8,118 nucleotides of DNA from Solirubrobacteraceae bacterium. GTDB lineage: Bacteria > Actinomycetota > Thermoleophilia > Solirubrobacterales > Solirubrobacteraceae. The position numbers and the translations under genes are program-made. The notes under the pieces are model-generated. The model saw only the letters and a program-made list of their open reading frames with translations. It ran no database searches and was not told the DNA's origin. The stretch is from assembly GCA_030149625.1 (NCBI GenBank), contig JASLHP010000026.1, positions 1 to 8,118 of the forward strand, written 5' to 3'. This document shows positions 1-5,208 of the stretch, one piece after another (the first letter of the stretch is position 1; the number at the start of each line of letters is the position of its first letter).

Positions 1-159
1 CATCGAGACAGGGGCGTCCGCTTCAACCGTCGCCCAGATCTCTGCGCCGACCTTGACGAACGACACGCCTTCGCGTCTTGCGCCGAGTCGCTGCGCGAGC
101 CGGTCGAGGGCATCCTCAGGCGGTTTGTGACCAGAGTGATAGGTGATTTTGAAGCGCAT
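1..159 (-). CDS. Unrecognised small protein, N-terminal part, cut by the window edge
   Basis: Only the first 53 codons are in the window; the protein starts MRFKITYHSGHKPPEDALDR and continues past base 1. I do not recognise the family. The visible part looks like an ordinary soluble alpha/beta start: a short strand (RFKITYHSG), an amphipathic helix (PEDALDRLAQRLGARR) and a second strand pair (VSFVKVGAEIWATVEA). No signal peptide or membrane segment is present. The ATG at 159-157 lies 10 bases after the stop of the PhzF-family gene on the same strand, so it is probably the third gene of the exporter-PhzF operon. No clear Shine-Dalgarno sequence precedes the ATG (upstream reads GCCTTGCCGCG), which suggests reliance on translation of the preceding gene, or a different start. 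Codon use and GC-rich third positions match the neighbours. Confidence 0.6.
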   Translation of the reverse strand, partial: MRFKITYHSGHKPPEDALDRLAQRLGARREGVSFVKVGAEIWATVEADAPVSM

Positions 160-169
160 CGCGGCAAGG

Positions 170-1012
170 CTACAGAAACTCCCCACGCGCGACGACCACC
201 GCCGCGCCGCCGACCTCGACGCGCTCGATCGCGTCCGCCGCGCCAACCGCCCGCGCGCGCAGCAGCGACGGGCGCCCGATCTCCGCGCCCTGGCGAATCT
301 CGATCTCCTCGCCGAATGCGATCCTGCCGTGACGCGCCAAGTGCACGGCGAGCGGCCCCGCGGCCGACCCCGTCGCGGGGTCCTCCGCCACACCCAAGCC
401 CGGGGCGAACATCCGCGTCTTCCAGCTGGCGCCGGCGCCAGCGAAACAGCTGACGCCCACCGATCCGAGCGCGAGCAGCGCACGCAGGTCGGGGGCGAGC
501 GCCGCCACCGCCTGCTCGCTCTCGAGCTCCACGTACAGATGCCGCGGGCCGTTTGCGTAGATCTCCACCGGCAACCCCGAGCGCTCCACGCCGAGCGCCG
601 CGAGCAACTCTCGCGCGCGCTCATACGGCCGCCACGACGGGATCGGCTGGCGCATCGTCCCGTAGCCGCCGTGCTCCGCGCGCTGGGCCAGGGAGACCGC
701 GACCGGACCCGCGCCGGTCTCGAGCGTCAGCTCGTCGCGGCGGCGCTCGATGCCCAACAGGATCGCGCTGCCGAGCACCGGGTGACCGGCGAACGGCAGC
801 TCCGCCGACGGGGTGAAGATGCGGATGCGCGCGTCACCGCCGTGCTCGGCTTCGAACGAGAACACCGTCTCGGAGAGGTTCAGCTCGCGCGCAAGTCGCT
901 GCATCTGCTGCGCGCGCAAGTCCGGAGCGTCGGGGAAGACCGCCAGCTGATTGCCCGCCAGCGGGGTGTCCGTGAAGACGTCCAGCACCACGTAGCGACG
1001 CGCCGCGCTCAT
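170..1012 (-). CDS. PhzF-family isomerase/epimerase
   Basis: The 280-residue product matches the PhzF/DapF-fold family in length (usually 260-300). Family landmarks are in order: start strand RYVVLDVFTDTPLAGNQLAVF (from about residue 6), LNLSET with Glu48, FAGHPVLGSA with His77, and EDPATGSAAGP with Asp211 and Ser216. The spacing Glu48-His77 and Asp211-Ser216 equals that of Glu45-His74 and Asp208-Ser213 in Pseudomonas PhzF, so the acid/base set is intact and an active cytosolic enzyme is expected. PhzF itself isomerises trans-2,3-dihydro-3-hydroxyanthranilate, but most relatives have unknown substrates, and no other phenazine gene is present; a phenazine role is not supported. The ATG at 1012-1010 overlaps the exporter stop (ATGA), so the two are translationally coupled. 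Longer upstream readings of this frame only run through the exporter gene and were discarded. Confidence 0.93.
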   Translation of the reverse strand: MSAARRYVVLDVFTDTPLAGNQLAVFPDAPDLRAQQMQRLARELNLSETVFSFEAEHGGDARIRIFTPSAELPFAGHPVLGSAILLGIERRRDELTLETGAGPVAVSLAQRAEHGGYGTMRQPIPSWRPYERARELLAALGVERSGLPVEIYANGPRHLYVELESEQAVAALAPDLRALLALGSVGVSCFAGAGASWKTRMFAPGLGVAEDPATGSAAGPLAVHLARHGRIAFGEEIEIRQGAEIGRPSLLRARAVGAADAIERVEVGGAAVVVARGEFL

Positions 1013-2544
1013 GCTCGAGAGCCGGCTCGCGGCGGCGCGACGATCGCGTCGCCCATCGGGCCTCGCGTACGCAGCAGGGTCGCCGCGGCAAGCGCGCCGA
1101 GCAGGCTGAATCCGCCAGCCACCGCGAACGCGAGGCGAAAGCCGCCGCTGAGCGCCGCCGGGCCGGACGCGCCGGCGAGCAGATCCGCGCGCGTGCGCGA
1201 CGCCGCGATCGTGCTCAGGATCGCGAGGCCGAGGGCGCCGCCGATCAAGCGCGAGGTGTTGAGCATGCCCGAGGCCAGACCGCTCTCGCCCGCCGACACG
1301 CCCGCGACCGCGGCGATCGTCGCCGGCACCAGCGACATCCCGAGACCGATCGCCGCCAGCAGCCCACCCGGGAGCACGTCCGCGACGTAGCTGCCGTGGC
1401 CGCGCACGCCCGTGAGCAGGAGCAGGCCAGCCGTCGCGCACAGCATCCCCACGCTCAGCACGCGGCGCTCGCCCCACGCCGCGACCACGCGCGGCGCCAG
1501 CGTGCTCGCGAACATGATCGCTAGCGTCATCGGCAGAAAGCACAGACCAGTCTGCAGCGCGTCGTAGCGCAGAACCTGCTGCAGATACAGCGACAGGAAG
1601 AACCAGATCGCGAACACCGACGCGTACAGCATGAACACGATCAGGTTCGCGGCGCGCAGGCGCACCATGCCGAACACGCGCAGTGGCATCAGCGGCTCGC
1701 GCGCGACCCTGCCCTCGACGAACATGAACGCGCCGATCAAGCTCGCGCCGGCGGCCAGCGGCGCGAGCACGCCCGCCGCTCCCCAGCCGAGCGTGTCAGT
1801 TCGCACGATCGCGTACACGAGCGCCGTCAGCCCGCCCGTGATCAAGAGCGCGCCGGCGGCATCGAAGTGCCGGCCCTCGCCGGACGCACGTCCGGCCGGG
1901 ATCAGACGGCGCGAGCACGCGATCACCGCGATGCCGATCGGGACGTTGACGAGGAAGATCGCCGGCCAGCCGAACGCCTGCGTGAGCACGCCCCCCAGCA
2001 GCACGCCCAGCGAGCCGCCGAGGCCGCCCATCGCCCCCCACACGCCGAGCGCCCGCGAGCGCTCGCCGCCCTCCCGAAACGAGGTCGCGATGATCGCGAG
2101 GCTCGCCGGCGAGATCACGGCGCCGCCGACGCCCTGCAGGGCACGCGCGCCGATCAGCAGCGCGCGCGAGTCCGCGAGCGCGCACGCAAGCGACGCCACC
2201 GCGAACAGCGCCGTCCCGGCCAGGAACACCCGCCGGCGTCCCAGCAGATCCGCGGCGCGGCCGCCGAGCAGCAGGAATCCCGCGAACGTCAGCGTGTACG
2301 CGTTGACAACCCACTGCAGCCCCGTCGCCGAGAAGCGCAGCCCGCCGCGGATCGACGGCAGCGCGACGTTCACGATCGACACGTCCAGGATCACCATCAG
2401 CTGGGCTAGGCATACGAGCACGAGCAGTGCGCGCTGGCGCCGCTTGCCCGCGTCGGCCCGCCGGCCCAGGCGCAACGCGCCGGCTGCGTCCTCCGCCGTG
2501 TGGATCCGTGGCGCCGCCTGGCGCTCGACGATCGTGGCCGTCAT
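1009..2544 (-). CDS. MFS drug/metabolite exporter, DHA2 (EmrB/QacA-like, 14-helix) type
   Basis: A 511-residue proton-driven multidrug-type efflux permease of the inner membrane. A basic cytoplasmic N-tail (to about residue 38) precedes the helices. The DHA2 signatures are clear: LDVSIVNVALP at 53-63 (motif D1, Asp54 in helix 1), GGRAADLLGRRR at 94-105 (motif A, loop 2-3), ALQGVGGAVISPASLA at 135-150 and GAMGGLGGSLGVLLGG at 170-185 (antiporter motif C in helix 5). Length and hydrophobic pattern fit 14 helices. The ATG at 2544 has a good ribosome site (AAGGA at 2557-2553, 8 bases away). It is the first gene of an operon with the PhzF-family gene (ATGA overlap) and diverges from an ArsR-family regulator gene, a common arrangement for inducible efflux. 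The substrate cannot be read from sequence; an aromatic or quinone-like compound handled by the PhzF relative is only an inference. Confidence 0.95.
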   Translation of the reverse strand: MTATIVERQAAPRIHTAEDAAGALRLGRRADAGKRRQRALLVLVCLAQLMVILDVSIVNVALPSIRGGLRFSATGLQWVVNAYTLTFAGFLLLGGRAADLLGRRRVFLAGTALFAVASLACALADSRALLIGARALQGVGGAVISPASLAIIATSFREGGERSRALGVWGAMGGLGGSLGVLLGGVLTQAFGWPAIFLVNVPIGIAVIACSRRLIPAGRASGEGRHFDAAGALLITGGLTALVYAIVRTDTLGWGAAGVLAPLAAGASLIGAFMFVEGRVAREPLMPLRVFGMVRLRAANLIVFMLYASVFAIWFFLSLYLQQVLRYDALQTGLCFLPMTLAIMFASTLAPRVVAAWGERRVLSVGMLCATAGLLLLTGVRGHGSYVADVLPGGLLAAIGLGMSLVPATIAAVAGVSAGESGLASGMLNTSRLIGGALGLAILSTIAASRTRADLLAGASGPAALSGGFRLAFAVAGGFSLLGALAAATLLRTRGPMGDAIVAPPRAGSRA

Positions 2545-2552
2545 CTGATCTA

Positions 2553-2557
2553 TCCTT
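2553..2557 (-). promoter_or_regulatory. Ribosome binding site of the MFS exporter gene
   Basis: On the minus strand the sequence reads ACAAAGGATAGATCAG directly before the ATG at 2544. AAGGA pairs with the 16S rRNA 3' end at an 8-base spacing, which supports this start for the exporter. Confidence 0.7.
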
Positions 2558-2560
2558 TGT

Positions 2561-2608
2561 CCGTAAGTACGGCGATCATCGTAACAGATGTTCGATAATC
2601 ATCGTACA
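2561..2608. promoter_or_regulatory. Divergent promoter/operator between exporter operon and ArsR-family gene
   Basis: Three inverted repeats crowd this 48-base stretch: CCGTA-AG-TACGG (2561-2572); TACGGCGATCATCGTA (2568-2583, 6 of 8 pairs match); TGTTCGATAATCATCGTACA (2589-2608, 8 of 10 pairs match). The last two share the 9-mer ATCATCGTA at 2575-2583 and 2598-2606, offset 23 bases. Candidate promoter boxes overlap them. For the exporter (minus strand): -35 TTGTAC (2609-2604), 17-base spacer, weak -10 TGTTAC (2586-2581). For the regulator (plus strand): -10 GATAAT (2594-2599), with no good -35. A repressor bound to these palindromes would block both directions. Palindromes and repeats are seen directly; promoter boxes and repression are inferred. 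Confidence 0.6.
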
Positions 2609-2941
2609 ATGAGCGTCATGGCCCTCCACCATCCCGCAACCGAAGACCTCGAGCTGCCCGCGGTCCTGCACGCGCTGAGCGATCCGCAGCGCCTGCGCAT
2701 CGTGCGCGAGCTCGACCGCGACCCGGCGCCGCGACCGTGCGGCAGCTTCCAGCTGCCGGTTTCCAAGTCGACCTGCACGCACCACTTCCGCGTGCTGCGC
2801 GAGGCGGGCGTGGTCACACAGCACGAGGTCGGAACAGCAAAGCTGACCACGCTGCGCCGCGACGATCTCGATGCGCGCTTTCCCGGCCTGCTCGACGCCG
2901 TGCTGCATCCCGCCGCCGCCACGTTCGCGCAGCCTGCATAG
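2609..2941 (+). CDS. ArsR-family winged-helix transcriptional regulator
   Basis: About 110 residues, the normal size for the ArsR/SmtB family. It contains the winged-helix core: LHALSDPQRLRIVRELDRD (21-38) as the first helices, VSKSTCTHHFRVLREAGVV (51-69) as the recognition helix, and EVGTAKLTTLRRDDL as the wing. It lacks the ELCVCDL metal site of true ArsR; Cys44 and Cys56 remain, so thiol or ligand sensing rather than metalloid sensing is plausible. It is transcribed away from the exporter-PhzF operon and probably represses it and itself through the palindromes between them. Three in-frame ATGs (2588, 2609, 2618) are possible. None has a clear ribosome site, and the GATAAT box at 2594-2599 would start transcription near 2606, so I prefer 2609 with a nearly leaderless message; 2588 would put operator sequence inside the coding region. 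A crotonase gene follows 55 bases downstream on the same strand. Confidence 0.88.
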   Translation: MSVMALHHPATEDLELPAVLHALSDPQRLRIVRELDRDPAPRPCGSFQLPVSKSTCTHHFRVLREAGVVTQHEVGTAKLTTLRRDDLDARFPGLLDAVLHPAAATFAQPA

Positions 2942-2961
2942 GCGCGGTACGCTCGGCGCAG

Positions 2962-2974
2962 GGCGCCTGGCGCC
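2962..2974 (+). other. Small GC-only hairpin between regulator and crotonase genes
   Basis: GGCGCC-T-GGCGCC is a perfect inverted repeat whose RNA would form a short 5-bp stem with a 3-base loop. There is no following U-run, so it is not a standard Rho-independent terminator. It could weaken read-through from the ArsR-family gene into the crotonase gene, or be chance in such GC-rich DNA. Confidence 0.25.
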
Positions 2975-2996
2975 ATAGCGAGCGGAGGGAGCGCAG

Positions 2997-3779
2997 ATGA
3001 GCGAAGTGGTGCAGATGCAGATCGAGGACGGCGTGGCGCTGTTGACGCTCAACCGGCCCGAGCGCTTGAACGCTTGGACGACCGAGATGGAGCGCCTGTA
3101 CTTCGCGCTGCTCGAGCGCTGCGCAGCCGACGAGCGCGTCCGTGCGATCGTGGTCACCGGCGCCGGCAGGGGCTTCTGCGCGGGCGCCGACATGCGGCAA
3201 CTGCAGGCGCTCGGCGACGGCGCGGCGTCCGCCGAGACCGAGGCGCGCAGCCCGCAGAGTCTGCCGCTGTCGATCCCGAAGCCGATCATCGCCGCTGTCA
3301 ACGGCGCGTGCGCGGGCATCGGTCTCGTGCAAGCGCTGATGTGCGACGTGCGCTTCGCCGCCGAGGGCGCGAAGCTGACGACGGCCTTCGCGCGCCGCGG
3401 GCTGGTCGCCGAGCACGGCATCTCGTGGGTCCTGCCGCGGCTCATAGGACCGGCGCGCGCGCTCGACCTGCTGATCTCCGGCCGCGTCGTGCTCGCGCAG
3501 GAGGCGCAAGCGCTGGGGCTCGTCAACCGCGTGCTCGCACCCGACACGCTGCTCGACGCCACGCTGGAGTACGCGCGCGATCTCGTCGTCAACTGCTCGC
3601 CCGCGAGCATGGCCACGATCAAGCGCCAGGTCTACGCCGACCTCGAGCGCACGCTGCCCGACGCCCTCGCCGAGGCCGACCGTCTGATGTTCGCGTCGTT
3701 CGCCGCGCCGGACTTCGTCGAGGGAGTCACAAGCTTCGTCGAGCGTCGTGACCCGCGCTTCGCGTCGCTAGGAGCATAG
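2997..3779 (+). CDS. Enoyl-CoA hydratase/isomerase (crotonase) family protein with atypical active site
   Basis: 260 residues, a full-length crotonase. CoA-binding and oxyanion-hole segments are intact: GAGRGFCAGADM (55-66) and AAVNGACAGIGLVQALMCDVR (starting at 99). The C-terminal EGVTSFVERRDPRF is typical of the superfamily. Aligned without gaps to rat mitochondrial hydratase, the two catalytic glutamates (144 and 164) correspond to Val111 and Phe131, so classical hydratase chemistry is unlikely. Glu139, in LVAEHGISW, lies where PaaG and yeast Eci1-type delta3-delta2-enoyl-CoA isomerases carry their acid/base residue, so an isomerase or other acyl-CoA reaction is more likely. The ATG at 2997 has a strong GGAGGGAG ribosome site. 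The gene follows the ArsR-family gene at 55 bases and may share its transcript; a functional link to the exporter is unproven. It converges on the small VOC gene across a repeat array. Confidence 0.93.
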   Translation: MSEVVQMQIEDGVALLTLNRPERLNAWTTEMERLYFALLERCAADERVRAIVVTGAGRGFCAGADMRQLQALGDGAASAETEARSPQSLPLSIPKPIIAAVNGACAGIGLVQALMCDVRFAAEGAKLTTAFARRGLVAEHGISWVLPRLIGPARALDLLISGRVVLAQEAQALGLVNRVLAPDTLLDATLEYARDLVVNCSPASMATIKRQVYADLERTLPDALAEADRLMFASFAAPDFVEGVTSFVERRDPRFASLGA

Positions 3780-3793
3780 CCGCGGGTCAGCGG

Positions 3794-3817
3794 GTCAGCG
3801 GATCGCGATCCGCTGAC
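3794..3817. repeat. Perfect 24-nt palindrome after the crotonase stop
   Basis: The left arm GTCAGCGGATCG (3794-3805) is followed immediately by its exact reverse complement CGATCCGCTGAC (3806-3817). It starts 14 bases after the crotonase stop. Two tandem GGGTCAGC units (3784-3791, 3792-3799) lead into it. The RNA would fold into a strong stem, but no U-run follows, so it may be a Rho-assisted terminator, a 3'-end stabiliser or a protein site. The arm contains ATCCGCTGA, also found in every unit of the array at the right edge of the window. Confidence 0.75.
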
Positions 3818-3837
3818 GCTGCGGTTCGATCCGCTGC

Positions 3838-4013
3838 GGTGCGATGCGATGCGGCTGCGGTGCGGCTGCGGTGCGGCTGCGGTGCGGTGCGGCTGCGACG
3901 CGATGCGGCTGCGATGCGATGCGGCTGCGGTGCGGTGCGGCTGCGACGCGATGCGGCTGCGGTGCGGCTGCGATGCGGCTGCGATGCGACGCGGCTGCGG
4001 TGCGATGCGGTGT
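3838..4013. repeat. Low-complexity array of GRYGC pentamers and GGCTGC hexamers
   Basis: All 176 bases can be parsed without remainder into 33 words: 11 copies of GGCTGC and 22 pentamers of form GRYGC (GGTGC, GATGC, GACGC; the last one is GGTGT). One or two pentamers usually separate the hexamers, giving 11- or 16-base super-units. A 42-base segment at 3872-3913 is repeated exactly at 3920-3961, offset 48 (three 16-base units). The array fills the gap between the convergent crotonase and VOC genes and touches the VOC stop codon. It stays open in several frames on both strands (arginine/cysteine/alanine-rich plus-strand readings, His/Pro/Ala-rich minus-strand readings), but these are by-products of the repeat. 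It probably arose by slippage or unequal recombination. Confidence 0.85.
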
Positions 4014-4408
4014 CAGGACTCGGTGACGCGCGGCGCGTAGCGATGGTGGAGCATCAGGGCGTTGCCGTCGGGGTCCGCGAAGAACGCCATGTGACACACG
4101 CCCGTGTCGAGCGTGTCGCCGACGAACTCGATGCCGCGCGCGGCGAGCACCACGCGCGCGCTTTCGACGTCATCGACGTGCAACGCAACCGCGTTTTGAT
4201 TCGGGTGAAAGCCGAGGCCGAACTTCTCGGAGACGATCACGCTGAGCGTCAGCGTGCCCGTCTCGAACTCCGCAAAGTGGTTGGCCGGCCGGTAGATCGA
4301 GCGCGTCAGGCCGAGCTTGGTTCCGTAGAAGTCGACCGCCGCGTCGAGGTCGCTGGTGGGGACCGCGACGAAGTCCACACCTGTTACGAGCTGTCCCTCG
4401 GGCGTCAT
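4013..4408 (-). CDS. Small VOC-fold (glyoxalase/bleomycin-resistance/dioxygenase superfamily) protein
   Basis: 131 residues, the usual single-domain VOC length, with two beta-alpha-beta-beta-beta modules: VDFVAVPTSDLDAAVDFYG (11-29) with KLGLTR, then NAVALHVDDVESARVVLAARG (72-92) ending in FFADPDGNALMLHHRY. VOC enzymes normally bind a metal through His/Glu residues at the start of the first strand, in the fourth strand, and at the equivalent points of the second module. Here the first position is Phe13 (family DHV becomes DFV) and the last is Met119 (GNxxEL becomes GNALML), while Glu47/Glu49 and His77 remain. Metal binding may therefore be lost or rearranged; a binding or resistance role is as likely as an enzyme. 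The start at 4408 is supported by AGGA 7 bases upstream. It lies 49 bases after the larger VOC gene on the same strand, probably in one operon. Confidence 0.9.
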   Translation of the reverse strand: MTPEGQLVTGVDFVAVPTSDLDAAVDFYGTKLGLTRSIYRPANHFAEFETGTLTLSVIVSEKFGLGFHPNQNAVALHVDDVESARVVLAARGIEFVGDTLDTGVCHMAFFADPDGNALMLHHRYAPRVTES

Positions 4409-4457
4409 CGGCGGATCCTACACCGGCGCCCGCGACACGCCGCTCGCGGCCGTACGC

Positions 4458-5192
4458 CTAAACGCCTCGCAATCGCACACCACCGAGCTCGAGCGTGGTC
4501 GCACCTCCGGGCAGCTCATGCGCCAACTCCAAAGCGATCTCCACGAGCCCTTCCGCGCGCGCGCTCGCCGCCGGCTCGAATCTGACCGCGGCGCCGTCGA
4601 GCTCGAGCACCGGCGTCTGCGCCGCGCCACTCAGCGGCACGCCCAGCACCTCGCCCCAGCGCTTCGCCGCCACCATCGGCTCGGCGACCGCGACCGCGAT
4701 ACCCGCAAGGCGACCCTCGGCGCCGACGCCGGTGCGGCCCGTCCACTCTGGCCCACCCCATCGCCAGCTGCCGTACGGCCGCGAACGATCCAGCGACACG
4801 ATCGCGCCGCGCATGTCCGCGGGATGCAGATGCGTGCCCGAGATGTCTGGCAGGTCGATCTGCCAGACCACGCGCACGCCCAGCGCGAGCGCGCGCGAGC
4901 GCGCGCCGTCGAGATCCTCCAAGTCGAAGATCGCCATGTAACCGCCATCGCCGCCGTGACGCTTCAGGTAGCGACCCGCAGCCGTGTCCGCGCGCGTCGG
5001 CGCGACGATCTCCAGGAAGCAGTCGCCAAGCGCGAACACGGTGTTCGCGAGCCCGAACTCGCCCACCCCGGGGTCGCGGAACGGCTCGCGCAGGCCGAGC
5101 GCCGAGCGCAGCGCCGTGGCTACGGGCTCGAGCTCTCGCGCCACGAGCACCGCCTGGCGCAGCCTGACCTTCGGACCCCCTCCGCCGTCCAC
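4458..5192 (-). CDS. Two-module VOC/glyoxalase-like protein (Glyoxalase_3-like)
   Basis: About 244 residues. The first module (about 9-136) reads VRLRQAVLVARELEPVATAL, then FRDPGVGEFGLANTVFALGD, FLEIVAP, DTAAGRYLKRHGGDGGYMAIF and DLPDISGTHLHPADMRGAIV, an arrangement I recognise from actinobacterial VOC proteins annotated as glyoxalase-like. A weaker second module (about 160-242) follows. The family's substrate is unknown. The start is uncertain: no ATG lies near the conserved VRLRQ, so I chose GTG at 5192-5190, eight residues upstream, though it lacks a clear ribosome site; a GTG inside QAVLVA would cut the first strand. The gene begins 16 bases after the stop of the GGDEF/HD-GYP gene and is followed 49 bases later by the small VOC gene, so the three are probably cotranscribed. 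The longer open frame upstream overlaps the GGDEF/HD-GYP gene and is not real. Confidence 0.85.
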   Translation of the reverse strand: MDGGGGPKVRLRQAVLVARELEPVATALRSALGLREPFRDPGVGEFGLANTVFALGDCFLEIVAPTRADTAAGRYLKRHGGDGGYMAIFDLEDLDGARSRALALGVRVVWQIDLPDISGTHLHPADMRGAIVSLDRSRPYGSWRWGGPEWTGRTGVGAEGRLAGIAVAVAEPMVAAKRWGEVLGVPLSGAAQTPVLELDGAAVRFEPAASARAEGLVEIALELAHELPGGATTLELGGVRLRGV

Positions 5193-5208
5193 CGGCCGAA
5201 GGCTATCG

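Noticed and set aside
170..1012. Phenazine biosynthesis gene
   Set aside because: The family match is solid, but no other phenazine genes are in the window and most PhzF relatives act elsewhere.
143..1390. A 415-codon plus-strand open frame opposite the PhzF and exporter genes
   Set aside because: Low-complexity Arg/Ala/His composition and full overlap with two genes having intact family motifs on the other strand.
170..1543. A longer PhzF-family protein starting inside the exporter gene
   Set aside because: Residues before the MSAARRY start are low-complexity exporter antiframe; the ATGA overlap start gives the normal family length.
3794..3817. Rho-independent terminator
   Set aside because: The stem is strong but there is no U-run after it on either strand and essentially no loop; described as a palindrome only.
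3795..4097. A 100-codon minus-strand frame rich in APHRSRIAAAPQPHR-type repeats, and plus-strand MRCGCG-type frames
   Set aside because: They are translations of the 5/6-base word array; readable in several frames on both strands, no ribosome site, and it overlaps the end of the VOC gene.
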